Assembly (NCBI GenBank): GCA_003228115.1 | Contig: QEVV01000013.1 | Location: 1-36,558 of the forward strand | Reading direction: 5' to 3' | DNA: 36,558 nt | From: Chloroflexota bacterium | Lineage (GTDB): Bacteria; Chloroflexota; Dehalococcoidia; Lucifugimonadales; SAR202-VII-2 | Shown here: positions 15,196 to 23,113 of the stretch, piece after piece | Layout: every line of letters begins with the position of its first letter | Numbering within the stretch: the stretch's first letter is position 1 | Notes under the pieces: generated by a model | Databases searched by the model: none | Told to the model about the DNA's origin: nothing | The model's input: only the letters and a program-made list of their open reading frames with translations | Position numbers and translations under genes: made by a program

Positions 15196-16395
15196 CTAGA
15201 CGATCCCCTTGTCGCGATGACCTCTAACGTGCTCTGAACTTAGGCCTAGCCACTCGCTAAGGACATCCTCAGTGTGCTGGCCAAGCATGGGCGCTGGACT
15301 AGGTGGCCTGTCGGGAGTGGCGCTAAAGATGGCAGCACTTCCAGGATAGGCAGCGGCCCCCGCCACTGGATGATCAACTTCTGTTAATGAGCCCCGTGCC
15401 TGGAGCTGGGGGCTTTCGAGCACCTGCTTCACGTTTTGCACTATGCCAAAGACGAGACCCCATTCCTGGGCCTTGTGGAACAGGTCGGATGCCCCCCACT
15501 CCTTGAACCGGTCTTCGAGCAGACCATGAAGCTCCTGGGCATGGTCTAGGCGTCCTTGAGCGGTCTGGAACCGATCAGCCATGAGCTCCGGAGCTTCCAG
15601 GAAGTTCGCAAGGACTTCCCAGTCAACTCCCCCGTACGGGATGGGGACGATGTAACCGTCACTAGTTCTGACGACGCGTCCCAGCCCCTTATTGTCCGCC
15701 GGAGGTCTGGAGCGAACGGCCCCTTGGTACACGTAGATGCCGATGGTGTCCCTGAGTGATACCGCCAGCGATTCTTGAATTGAGACGTCGATCCATTGTC
15801 CCTGCCCGGTTCGGCGCTGATAGTACAGGGCCATGAGGGCCGCTCCAGCGGCGTAGGTGCCGGCCTTGTGCTGAGCTTGATCGAGCGCGTGTTTCAACGG
15901 CTCCCGGCTGGCGTCCCCAAAGATGTACATGAGCCCGCCCATGGCGTACTCCACTAGCTCTGAGGCCCTGTAGTCACGATAGGGCCCAGTCTGCCCGAAG
16001 TTGGAGATTGATACCATCACGAGGCTGGGGTTAATTTCGGCCAGGGCCTCGTAGCTCAGGCCCCAGCCATCCAAAGTCCCCGGTGCGAGGTTTTCAACCA
16101 AGATGTCGGTTTGCTGGATCAATTCCCGGCACAGGGCGGAGCCCTGCTCGTCCTTTAGGTTGAGGGTGATTCCCCGTTTGCTGGTGTTGAGGTAGAGGAA
16201 GGGGACGCTCTTTTCAAAATGGGGGTCGTTACCGGCAAAAGGGCCCCGGTGTCGTAGCCCGTCACCGGTAATTGGGGCCTCAACCTTCACGACATCTGCT
16301 CCGTGTGAGGCCAAGAGTTTGCCGCAATATGGCCCGGCGATGTAGTGGCCCAACTCAAGGACCTTTACGCCTTGGAGGGCTGCCGGAGTGGTCAT
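15196..16395 (-). CDS. CaiB/BaiF family III CoA-transferase, subunit apparently lacking the catalytic Asp
   Basis: The protein is 399 aa from ATG 16395, where the domain begins (VKVLELGHYIAGPYCGKLL, ADVVKVEAP); a TTG at 16449 would add an unconserved 18-aa tail. Family landmarks include YLNTSKRGITLNL, ENLAPGTLDGWGL, SNFGQTGPYRDY and RRTGQGQWIDVS. Counting back from the RTG-x-GQ motif, the position of the catalytic Asp in the neighbouring paralogue is Gln175 here (AQHKAG), although an Asp sits three residues earlier. This suggests a structural partner, as in two-subunit family III transferases where only one subunit carries the Asp. It is the first gene of the coupled pair. Confidence 0.88.
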   Translation of the reverse strand: MTTPAALQGVKVLELGHYIAGPYCGKLLASHGADVVKVEAPITGDGLRHRGPFAGNDPHFEKSVPFLYLNTSKRGITLNLKDEQGSALCRELIQQTDILVENLAPGTLDGWGLSYEALAEINPSLVMVSISNFGQTGPYRDYRASELVEYAMGGLMYIFGDASREPLKHALDQAQHKAGTYAAGAALMALYYQRRTGQGQWIDVSIQESLAVSLRDTIGIYVYQGAVRSRPPADNKGLGRVVRTSDGYIVPIPYGGVDWEVLANFLEAPELMADRFQTAQGRLDHAQELHGLLEDRFKEWGASDLFHKAQEWGLVFGIVQNVKQVLESPQLQARGSLTEVDHPVAGAAAYPGSAAIFSATPDRPPSPAPMLGQHTEDVLSEWLGLSSEHVRGHRDKGIV

Positions 16396-16505
16396 GAGGC
16401 TTCCATAAGCTTGTGCTGTCTTCCTAATACCAGCCTCTCTGCTGCCCAATGTGAGGGCTCAAGGGCCTCACTTTTGTCGATGTCGATGTAGCTTGGAACG
16501 CGTGG

Positions 16506-17081
16506 CTAGTTGGTTCGGGTCATGGCGACTTCTAGGCCTTCCGCAAGGACCCATTCGACCGAGTCGGCTGCGGAAGCAGCGGCCTCCTCCAACGTCCTTT
16601 GTTCATCCCCCAATGCCTCGCTTATCAAAAACGCTATGGGGTCGACTCCGGCGGGAGGACGGCCCACGCCAATGCGTATGCGGGGAATGTCCTGCGTTCC
16701 CATGTCCTGGATGATGGAGGCCATACCCCGGTGTCCTCCTGATCCCCCCTTGGGCCCCAGCCGGACCCGGCCGAGTGGCAAGTCCATCTCGTCGTACACA
16801 ATGATGATGTCAGCTGCCCGCGCCCGAAAACGGGCCTGAAGGTATTTCACTGCATGCCCGCTTAGATTCATGAAGGTCTGAGGCATGGCCAGTACCACAC
16901 GTTCGCTCCCGATCTGCCCCTCGCCGAACGTGACGAGCTTTCGAAGCCGGCCCAGGAGCCCGTGTGGCTTGATGTCAATGTCATGACGCCGGGCCAATTC
17001 CGCCACGCACCAGAACCCCAAGTTATGTCTGGTGGCCTCGTATTTTCTGCCTGGATTTCCAAGCCCGATGATGAGCTTCAT
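16506..17081 (-). CDS. pth: Peptidyl-tRNA hydrolase
   Basis: The 191-aa product carries all Pth signatures: LIIGLGNPGRKYEATRHNLGF (catalytic His19, Asn9), PQTFMNLSG, and IIVYDEMDLPLGR with the catalytic-dyad Asp, then GGSGGHRGM and IPRIRIGVGRP. The enzyme frees tRNA from peptidyl-tRNA dropped by stalled ribosomes. ATG 17081 is preferred because it begins the conserved strand and has GGGAG upstream; ATG 17099 is in frame too. It lies between the unknown 420-aa gene and the CoA-transferase pair on the same strand. Confidence 0.95.
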   Translation of the reverse strand: MKLIIGLGNPGRKYEATRHNLGFWCVAELARRHDIDIKPHGLLGRLRKLVTFGEGQIGSERVVLAMPQTFMNLSGHAVKYLQARFRARAADIIIVYDEMDLPLGRVRLGPKGGSGGHRGMASIIQDMGTQDIPRIRIGVGRPPAGVDPIAFLISEALGDEQRTLEEAAASAADSVEWVLAEGLEVAMTRTN

Positions 17082-17166
17082 TGGAGAAATGACTCCCATC
17101 TGATTTGGATGAACAAGACGGCGCCAAGGCTGAAGGGGTCTGAATTGATGCCGTTCATCGCCAATG

Positions 17167-18429
17167 CTAGCCCTGTCCGCCCGACTCGAACAGCTTCACA
17201 GCCCCAAGAAGGGTTTCGGCGTCCTTTCTGATGAGCGATGGCCTGTTGTAAGAGATGGCGCAAGCAGTGTAGAAGCCAACGATGTCTCCAGCCGCAGCTA
17301 TCTGCTCCAAACGAGGTGTTGCGTCCACTAGGTCAGGTAAGGCTTTCGCAAGGTCGCCCCGCATAGACTCACGGGCAATCTTGTCCAGTTGTACTCTGAC
17401 CGTCTCCAACAATCCACCGAGATCCGGCTCACCAGGCATTGATTCGTCCAGACCATGACTCAGGGCCTCGACCAGAGGTAACACCGTATCCCAGGTAGGT
17501 TGTCTCTGGTGCAGGAGCCGTAGTGGTGCTTGTTTGAGGGCGTCGTCCCAACGTACGTCGCCCATCGTGGAGGCAGTAAGGAAGCGGGATGGGAAGGGGC
17601 TGCCGTCAATGGTTGTAACGTCGTGTCCCTTCTCAAGCTCAAGCTCCACCCGGCGTTCATGGATTCTGACAAGACACAACGTGAACAACAATGGAAGGCT
17701 GCCCGGAAGACCGCCGGCCTCAGCCATGGCTAGTCTTAAATCGGACCACAGCAATGTCCCATAGGTGCCGTACAGACCGTCCTCAATGGAGTCGAGGATC
17801 AAGGAGCATCCGTCCACTAGCTTGGATGAGTCGTTTTCTTTCGCCAATCCGAGTCCGGGGGCAAATGAGTGCGCTGCTGCTTGCGATTCAACCGACGAGT
17901 CTCTATTGACCAGTGCCCCGAAAAGGAGCGTGATATCGGCTTCACCCAAGCAGTGAGGAAAGCCGGACGGATCTATGGATAGGGATGGGTAGGCTGCCGC
18001 AAGCAAACCTTCCGCAATGGCTTGAACCCACTGGGTCCGGTCGGGTTCAGAGAAGACAAGGCCGGTGTCCAATGAGAGCTCAGCGGCGGCGAGAATTTTG
18101 CCCCGCCGAAATTCTGCATTTCCAGGGGTGTCAGTGGCGTCTTCTGGAACGTCTCGCTTGCCGCCAGTTTTATTGGCTTCGTTCGGGTTGCCAGGTACGC
18201 AAGCGGCGACGCAGGAAGATGCGAGGTCTCCGATAGGGACGGTTTGCGGCTCGTTTAGGAATACCACTCGGGCGTGAGCATCATGGCTCGGCGGTTTGCC
18301 CAACGTCGCTTCCCAATGGGCGGCAAACACCACCTCACAGACGTATTCTAAACCGTTGTAGGTTACCGTTTGATGGTGTCGTTGCAGCTTGGTTGGGGGG
18401 GCAATGGGGCTGGGTTCGGGGTTGGTCAT
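17167..18429 (-). CDS. Hypothetical protein, 420 aa, unrecognised
   Basis: I do not recognise this family. The product is soluble-looking, without a signal peptide or membrane helix. Residues 1-75 (YNGLEYVCEVVFAAHW, then HARVVFLNEPQTVPIG) could be a small beta domain; a Cys pair-containing low-complexity stretch (SSCVAACVPG, NKTGGKRD) follows; the remaining ~300 residues are Ala/Leu-rich and look helical. Base composition and codon use resemble the neighbours. It begins divergently from the Nudix gene with 99 bp between them and is followed 85 bp later by pth on the same strand. Confidence 0.7.
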   Translation of the reverse strand: MTNPEPSPIAPPTKLQRHHQTVTYNGLEYVCEVVFAAHWEATLGKPPSHDAHARVVFLNEPQTVPIGDLASSCVAACVPGNPNEANKTGGKRDVPEDATDTPGNAEFRRGKILAAAELSLDTGLVFSEPDRTQWVQAIAEGLLAAAYPSLSIDPSGFPHCLGEADITLLFGALVNRDSSVESQAAAHSFAPGLGLAKENDSSKLVDGCSLILDSIEDGLYGTYGTLLWSDLRLAMAEAGGLPGSLPLLFTLCLVRIHERRVELELEKGHDVTTIDGSPFPSRFLTASTMGDVRWDDALKQAPLRLLHQRQPTWDTVLPLVEALSHGLDESMPGEPDLGGLLETVRVQLDKIARESMRGDLAKALPDLVDATPRLEQIAAAGDIVGFYTACAISYNRPSLIRKDAETLLGAVKLFESGGQG

Positions 18430-18457
18430 CGAAGCTGGTGAAGGCTATTTATGCCGG

Positions 18458-18486
18458 TGGTGGCAGGTGTGGCTGGGCGTTATACT
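18458..18486 (+). promoter_or_regulatory. Possible promoter of the Nudix gene
   Basis: A TATACT -10 box at 18481-18486 lies 42 bp before the GTG start. The -35 region at 17-bp spacing (TGGTGG) is poor, so the call rests mainly on the -10 element. Confidence 0.3.
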
Positions 18487-18528
18487 GCTACGGGCCGAAG
18501 TATACCACGCCTGAAGCGGAGCAACTGA

Positions 18529-19023
18529 GTGAAACAGGAGTTCAATTACTGTAACTGTTGCGGCAGCCCGATGGAGGTCCGGGATGTCCACGGCAACCCT
18601 CGTCCGGTCTGCACGAGTTGTGGCTGGGTGGTCTATCTGGACCCGAAGGTCGTAGTCGGCATGCTACTGGACCTCAATGGCGGGTTGGTCATGGTCAAAA
18701 GAGCCACGAACCCAGGTAAGGGTTTGTGGAGTTTTCCCGCTGGTTTCGTTGATCGTGGCGAGATTGCAGAAGATGCCGCGGCTCGGGAGACCTGGGAGGA
18801 AACCGGTTTGGTGTCCCAGGCAAAGAGCCTAGCCGGCGTGTACTCTCGGACAGGTGACCCACTTGTCTTGATCGTTTACGACGGCGAAGTGACGGGCGGT
18901 GAAATGAAGGTGGGAGGGCCGGAGGTGGAGGAGGTGGGTTCCTTCCCTCAGCATGAACTTCCTCCCCTTGCCTTTGATCGCGACGCTCCAATTATTGAAG
19001 CCTGGTTCAACCGAAGAGGCTAG
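18529..19023 (+). CDS. Nudix hydrolase with N-terminal zinc ribbon
   Basis: The 164-aa product starts at GTG 18529 with GGAG upstream. Cys8/Cys11 and Cys28/Cys31 form a zinc ribbon (YCNCCGSPM, VCTSCGWVVY), as in NudC-like and related Nudix proteins. The Nudix box spans 72-94: GFVDRGE, then ETWEETGL, with all metal-binding acids. Likely substrates are nucleoside-diphosphate derivatives such as ADP-ribose or NADH. The NudC C-terminal SQPWPFPQS element is absent, so NADH specificity is not supported. Confidence 0.9.
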   Translation: MKQEFNYCNCCGSPMEVRDVHGNPRPVCTSCGWVVYLDPKVVVGMLLDLNGGLVMVKRATNPGKGLWSFPAGFVDRGEIAEDAAARETWEETGLVSQAKSLAGVYSRTGDPLVLIVYDGEVTGGEMKVGGPEVEEVGSFPQHELPPLAFDRDAPIIEAWFNRRG

Positions 19024-19086
19024 CCCAACCGCAAGCCTCACCTGATGGACATTGACCCTGGTATTCCCTGGGGAATCGCCAAGGGC

Positions 19087-19115
19087 TTGGCTGGGTTCGC
19101 ACGCCCTTCTATACT
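19087..19115 (+). promoter_or_regulatory. Sigma70-type promoter for the aldolase pair
   Basis: TTGGCT (19087-19092) and TATACT (19110-19115) are separated by exactly 17 bp, 42 bp before the start codon at 19157. A second TATACT overlaps just downstream at 19118-19123. Confidence 0.6.
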
Positions 19116-19156
19116 GTTATACTGTGGTCGCCGTTCAACGGCTAAGGAGACCGCCA

Positions 19157-19939
19157 ATGACGCAACCAGCAACCTCATCGGCTAGCCAGATCGACCAGAT
19201 GAGAGAGGAATTGGCCCTCGCCAACCGGCTTCTGCACCACTGGGGGCTGGCTGTCTACGAAGGTCATGTCAGTGCCCGCATCCCAGGCACCGAACAGTTT
19301 CTCATCAAGGGCAAGCCTCAGGTGAGTATGGACCGTGTTCAGCCTGCTGACCTGATGATTATGGATTTTGATGGGAACGTCGTGGAGGCCAGCAAGGACT
19401 ACCCGGACCCCGTGTCCAGCTGGGCGATGCACGCCGAAATCTACAGGGCGCGCCCTGATGTGGGCAGCGTTGCCCACACGCATCAGAAGTGGTGCACGAT
19501 CATTGGCATAGCTGGCAAGGATGTCCTGCCCCTTCAGCATGCTAACTCCGCGGTCATTGCCGTGAGGCCTTGGCCCGTCTACGACGAGACGTTCGATAAC
19601 ATCACCGACAAATACCAACCTAAAGTCGTGGCCCGCGCCCTACAGGACTTCCCTGCGTTGCATCTGCGCAACCACGGCATGATCTTCGTTGGCGGCAACA
19701 TTGAGAAGGCCATCATTGGGGCGCGCAATGGGGAGTACCAGGCAGAGCTAACGTGGCGCTCATTGCTGGTTGGAACCCCAGTTGTTCTACCGACGATTTT
19801 CATGCGAGATGAGATCGACAGGGACCTGACGCCCAGTATCTGGGAGGTCAGGGATGGTGTGTCCATCAACGAGATGAATATCCATGGTTGGCTGGATGAG
19901 AACCGGGCCGCAGCCAGAGACCGCAAGGTCCGCCTGTAA
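19157..19939 (+). CDS. Class II aldolase/adducin-family protein, paralogue 1
   Basis: The 260-aa product starts at ATG 19157 with AAGGAG upstream. It has the fuculose-phosphate-aldolase-type zinc site: acidic residue in MHAEIYRARPDVG, two His in AHTHQKW, and a third His in LRNHGM, plus the substrate loop GHVSARIPG. The family splits or epimerises sugar phosphates, or decarboxylates small hydroxy acids. The insert between HTHQKW and the last His (PWPVYDETFDNI) is atypical of the sugar enzymes and suggests another small substrate. The next gene is a paralogue in the same operon. Confidence 0.88.
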   Translation: MTQPATSSASQIDQMREELALANRLLHHWGLAVYEGHVSARIPGTEQFLIKGKPQVSMDRVQPADLMIMDFDGNVVEASKDYPDPVSSWAMHAEIYRARPDVGSVAHTHQKWCTIIGIAGKDVLPLQHANSAVIAVRPWPVYDETFDNITDKYQPKVVARALQDFPALHLRNHGMIFVGGNIEKAIIGARNGEYQAELTWRSLLVGTPVVLPTIFMRDEIDRDLTPSIWEVRDGVSINEMNIHGWLDENRAAARDRKVRL

Positions 19940-19972
19940 CCGACAGCCTTAGCCTTGCCCTTAGGGAGCGAT

Positions 19973-20722
19973 ATGTCCATAAAGACGCCGACCCTCGACC
20001 AATTGAAAGAAACGGTGGCCCTGTCGCACCGGATCCTGTACGCCGCCGGGCTGGCCACAGACCGTGGTCATTCCAGCACTCGCGTGCCTGGTACTGACAC
20101 GTTTCTTATCAAGCCTTGGCCCCACATCCAGATGTGCCGCATCAAGGCAGACGACATCATAACGATGGACTTTGATGGCAACATCGTGGGTGGCAAGCGG
20201 GAGGGCGTGACTCGTGTGAGCGAGTGGCCCCTTCATGCCGAGTTGTACCGGGCCCACCCTGAGCTAGGGGCAGTAATTCACACGCACCAAAAGTGGGCCA
20301 GCATGATGGGTATTGCCCAGCAGCCCATCCTGCCGGTCTTCGGCGCCAGTCACTCCGACTCTGTCGCTGAAGGCATCCCCATGTATGACGACGACCGCGC
20401 CCTCATCCGCCAGAAGTGGCAGGGGGAGTTGATGGTCAAGGTCATGGGCGATGCTCCGGCTCTTCATCTCCAGAGCCATGGCATGGCCTTCGCCGGTCCG
20501 AACCTCGAAAGCGTCACAATTGACGCCGTCAACATTGAGTACCAAGCGGAGCTGACTTGGCACGCCTTAGCTATCGGTGGCGCGAACCCAATCCCCCGCT
20601 ACTTCACACACCGCCACGTCGAGCGGCGTAAGCAGGCCGATATCCCCGAGGCTTGGGAGCACTTCTGGAAGTGGGTGGATGAGAACCCTGAGTCCTACCA
20701 GGTGCGAGGCGTGCATCTGTAG
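19973..20722 (+). CDS. Class II aldolase/adducin-family protein, paralogue 2
   Basis: The 249-aa product starts at ATG 19973 behind AGGGAG, 33 bp after paralogue 1. All metal ligands are kept: LHAELYRAHPELG, IHTHQKW and LQSHGM. It shares the GHSSTRVPGTDTFLIK segment and MDFDGNIV with paralogue 1, but differs in the loop before the last His (GIPMYDDDRALI). Two divergent but catalytically complete copies side by side suggest a heteromeric enzyme or two consecutive steps. Nearby CoA-transferases and a Rieske oxygenase hint at degradation of organic acids, but the link is only contextual. Confidence 0.87.
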   Translation: MSIKTPTLDQLKETVALSHRILYAAGLATDRGHSSTRVPGTDTFLIKPWPHIQMCRIKADDIITMDFDGNIVGGKREGVTRVSEWPLHAELYRAHPELGAVIHTHQKWASMMGIAQQPILPVFGASHSDSVAEGIPMYDDDRALIRQKWQGELMVKVMGDAPALHLQSHGMAFAGPNLESVTIDAVNIEYQAELTWHALAIGGANPIPRYFTHRHVERRKQADIPEAWEHFWKWVDENPESYQVRGVHL

Positions 20723-20917
20723 CTTTAGCCGGATTCGACTGAAGAGGCCGGTTCAAGGTCTGTTTTTTCCTCGCCCAAGACTTCTCTCTGGAGGAGTCAT
20801 CGCTCTGCATTCTGATGTTCGGCCCCCTTTCATACCCAAAGTGGTGTAGGGTGGTTAGCACGAATGTAAGCTTCGCCTTCTTACCCGCAACTCAACAACA
20901 GTTGGAGAAATGGAACT

Positions 20918-21988
20918 ATGCAAAGACCTAGCGGACTGCCACCTCAATTCGATCCAGAGAAAATCCTCCTGGAGGTTGGCGCGTTCATTCAACGATTGGG
21001 AAGGAGGTTGGGTGGAGGCGCTGCCAAAAGTATGACGCTGGGAGTGCTGGTGGTGGCGGCGTTTCTTTGGTTGGCCACGGGGGTCTATTCGGTCAGTCCA
21101 GGCGAAGAATCGGTGCTGCGCTTCTTCGGCAAAGCCACTGGTTCCGGTGGCCCCGGCCTGCATTGGCATTGGCCCGCTCCCATTGGCACCAGGAACGTAG
21201 AATCCGTGCAGCAAGTTAGGACCATGGAGCTGGGATTTACCACACGGGGCTCAGTAGCCAGCCCTGTTTCAGAAGAGGCACTGATGATAACCGGCGATCT
21301 GAACATTGTTGATGTTCAGATGGTGGTCCAGTACAGGATAAGCAACCTAAAGAACTTCCTCTTCAACGTGGACGACCCAGGCGAGGCAGCCCGCGGCCGT
21401 CTTGGAGGCCGGCCGGATGGCAGGACCCTAAAAGATGCCACTGAGGCAGCTTTGCGCCTAGTTGTGGGCCAGCGGAGCGTTGACGGGATTCTCGTTTCTG
21501 AAAAGGAGCAGATGCAGGCCGACACGGAGGCGCTGCTCCAGCAAATACTCGATAGCTACTCCGCAGGAATCCAGGTTCTTACCGTTCGCCTGTTGGAAGT
21601 GAAGCCTCCGGATGATGTGCGTGACGCTTTTGATGATGTACTTCGTGCTCGTCAGGACCAAGACACCAGAGTAAATGAAGCCAAAGCCTACCGGGAAGAC
21701 ATCCTGCCCAGGGCAGAGGGTGAAGCAGCGCAAATGGTGAATCTCGCCGAGGCCTTTAAGGCTGAGCGCGTCGCCAAGGCTGAGGGTGAAGCTTCACGGT
21801 TCTTGGCAGTGCTGACTGAGTACCGGAAGTCCAAAGAGGTAACCCGGCGCAGGCTCTACCTGGAGGCGATGGAAGAGATTCTGCCAGGCGTAACCAAGTT
21901 TTTGGTGTCGCCCGAGGCAGGGGGCAGTCTGCTGCAATTCTTACCCATCGGCCCCGATCCTTCATCCCCTGCGTCAGCAGCGCCCTAA
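20918..21988 (+). CDS. hflK: HflK-like SPFH/band 7 membrane protein
   Basis: The 356-aa protein has a short Gly/Arg-rich cytoplasmic N-terminus, one transmembrane helix at about 39-57, then the SPFH domain opening with SVSPGEESVLRFFGKATG and PGLHWHWPAPIG, as in HflK. DVQMVVQYRISNLKNFLFNVDDP and VRLLEVKPPDDVRDAFDDV are further hallmarks. A long helical region rich in Ala, Glu and Lys (RAEGEAAQMVNLAEAFKAE) follows. HflK and HflC form a cage around FtsH and modulate proteolysis of membrane proteins. The C-terminus ends in a short Pro/Ser/Ala tail. It is the first gene of a pair with hflC. Confidence 0.9.
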   Translation: MQRPSGLPPQFDPEKILLEVGAFIQRLGRRLGGGAAKSMTLGVLVVAAFLWLATGVYSVSPGEESVLRFFGKATGSGGPGLHWHWPAPIGTRNVESVQQVRTMELGFTTRGSVASPVSEEALMITGDLNIVDVQMVVQYRISNLKNFLFNVDDPGEAARGRLGGRPDGRTLKDATEAALRLVVGQRSVDGILVSEKEQMQADTEALLQQILDSYSAGIQVLTVRLLEVKPPDDVRDAFDDVLRARQDQDTRVNEAKAYREDILPRAEGEAAQMVNLAEAFKAERVAKAEGEASRFLAVLTEYRKSKEVTRRRLYLEAMEEILPGVTKFLVSPEAGGSLLQFLPIGPDPSSPASAAP

Positions 21989-22040
21989 TGGCCCTCACGT
22001 TGGAGCTTTTCCCTATTACATCAAGTAACCGAGGCATATC

Positions 22041-22970
22041 ATGCGCACTCTAGTAATCGCGGGCATTGTGATTCTCCTGTTGGGAATCGTGGGCCCCCAG
22101 GCTTTCTATACTGTGGACGAGACCCAATTTGCCCTCGTCACCCGGTTCGGGGAGATCAAGCAGGTCAACACAAGTCCGGGCCTGCGGGGCAAGACACCCT
22201 TCGTGGACTCAGTAACGTATCTGGATCGACGCCTGTTGCGGGTCGACATGCCCCCTTCAACGCTGCCCGACCAGGACCAGCAGTTCCTTACCATAGACGC
22301 CTACACTCGTTACCGTACAATTGACCCTAAGAAGTTCTTCGAAAAGCTGGGCTCCAAGACCAACGCTGCAGACCGGGTAGGGAGAATCGTTTCCTCGCTA
22401 CTTCGTGAAGAAGTGGGCAAGATAAACAGGACGGAAATTATTGGCGGAATAGTTGACGAGGAGACAGGCGTCGTTACACCGATGAACACGCGCATAGAGC
22501 TCCTGGAACGTGTGCGGGCCGCCAGTGACCTGGCCGTTAAGTCTACGTTGAACGATTTCGGTATTGAGATCGTAGACGTACGGATGAAACGGGCCGATTT
22601 CCCCGATGCGGTGGCCCAGAACATCTTCACTAGGATGCGGTCCGAGCGTGACAAGCTGGCCAAGGGTTTCCGGTCGGAGGGCGACAAGACGAAATTGGAA
22701 ATTGAATCTGACGTTGATCGGCTGAGGGCTATTATCCTGGCGGAGGCCAACAAGCAGAGCAACATCATTCGTGGTGAAGGTGAGGCCAGGGCTATCGAGA
22801 TCTTCGCTTCAGCCTTGGAGCAAGACCCGGAGTTCTTTGCCTTCCAGCGCAGCCTGGAAGCCTACAAGAAATTCCTGGAGAGCGACGCCACGTTGGTGCT
22901 TTCCAGCGAGTCCGAGCTATTCAAGTATCTCGAAAACCCGGCGGGACTTGGTTCTAGCCCTGGAGAATAG
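22041..22970 (+). CDS. hflC: HflC-like SPFH/band 7 membrane protein
   Basis: The 309-aa product starts at ATG 22041 with GAGG upstream, 52 bp after hflK. An N-terminal membrane anchor (LVIAGIVILLLGIVG) leads into TVDETQFALVTRFGEIKQ and SPGLRGKTPFVDSV, typical of HflC, then LDRRLLRVDMPPSTLP and the DVRMKRADFP segment. The C-terminal helical part with RSEGDKTK and ANKQSNIIRGEGEARAI corresponds to the oligomerisation region. No ftsH gene lies in this window. Confidence 0.92.
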   Translation: MRTLVIAGIVILLLGIVGPQAFYTVDETQFALVTRFGEIKQVNTSPGLRGKTPFVDSVTYLDRRLLRVDMPPSTLPDQDQQFLTIDAYTRYRTIDPKKFFEKLGSKTNAADRVGRIVSSLLREEVGKINRTEIIGGIVDEETGVVTPMNTRIELLERVRAASDLAVKSTLNDFGIEIVDVRMKRADFPDAVAQNIFTRMRSERDKLAKGFRSEGDKTKLEIESDVDRLRAIILAEANKQSNIIRGEGEARAIEIFASALEQDPEFFAFQRSLEAYKKFLESDATLVLSSESELFKYLENPAGLGSSPGE

Positions 22971-22981
22971 CAGGCCGCGAG

Positions 22982-23100
22982 CTAAAGAGACTTTCTATCC
23001 CCCAAGACACGCCAGACCAGCTCTGGCGTGAGCGGAAGGTCCTTGATACGCACTTGGTCGCGTGAAAGAAGGGGGTTGGCATATGGCGTCGATGAGCCAT
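22982..23100 (-). pseudogene. Relic of a xanthine-dehydrogenase-type large-subunit C-terminus
   Basis: The minus strand reads VRIKDLPLTPELVWRVLGD and stops at TAG 22984-22982. This matches VRIKELPLTPERVWRAL at the C-terminus of the intact Mo-subunit gene at 24131. Upstream, GCCAT...GCCAAC...TTTCA also aligns with that gene but with a one-base insertion that breaks the frame. The similarity fades at the stop codon of the cyclase gene (23114). It is a dead remnant, probably of a former tandem copy. Confidence 0.65.
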
Positions 23101-23113
23101 TTGCCAGCGGGAA

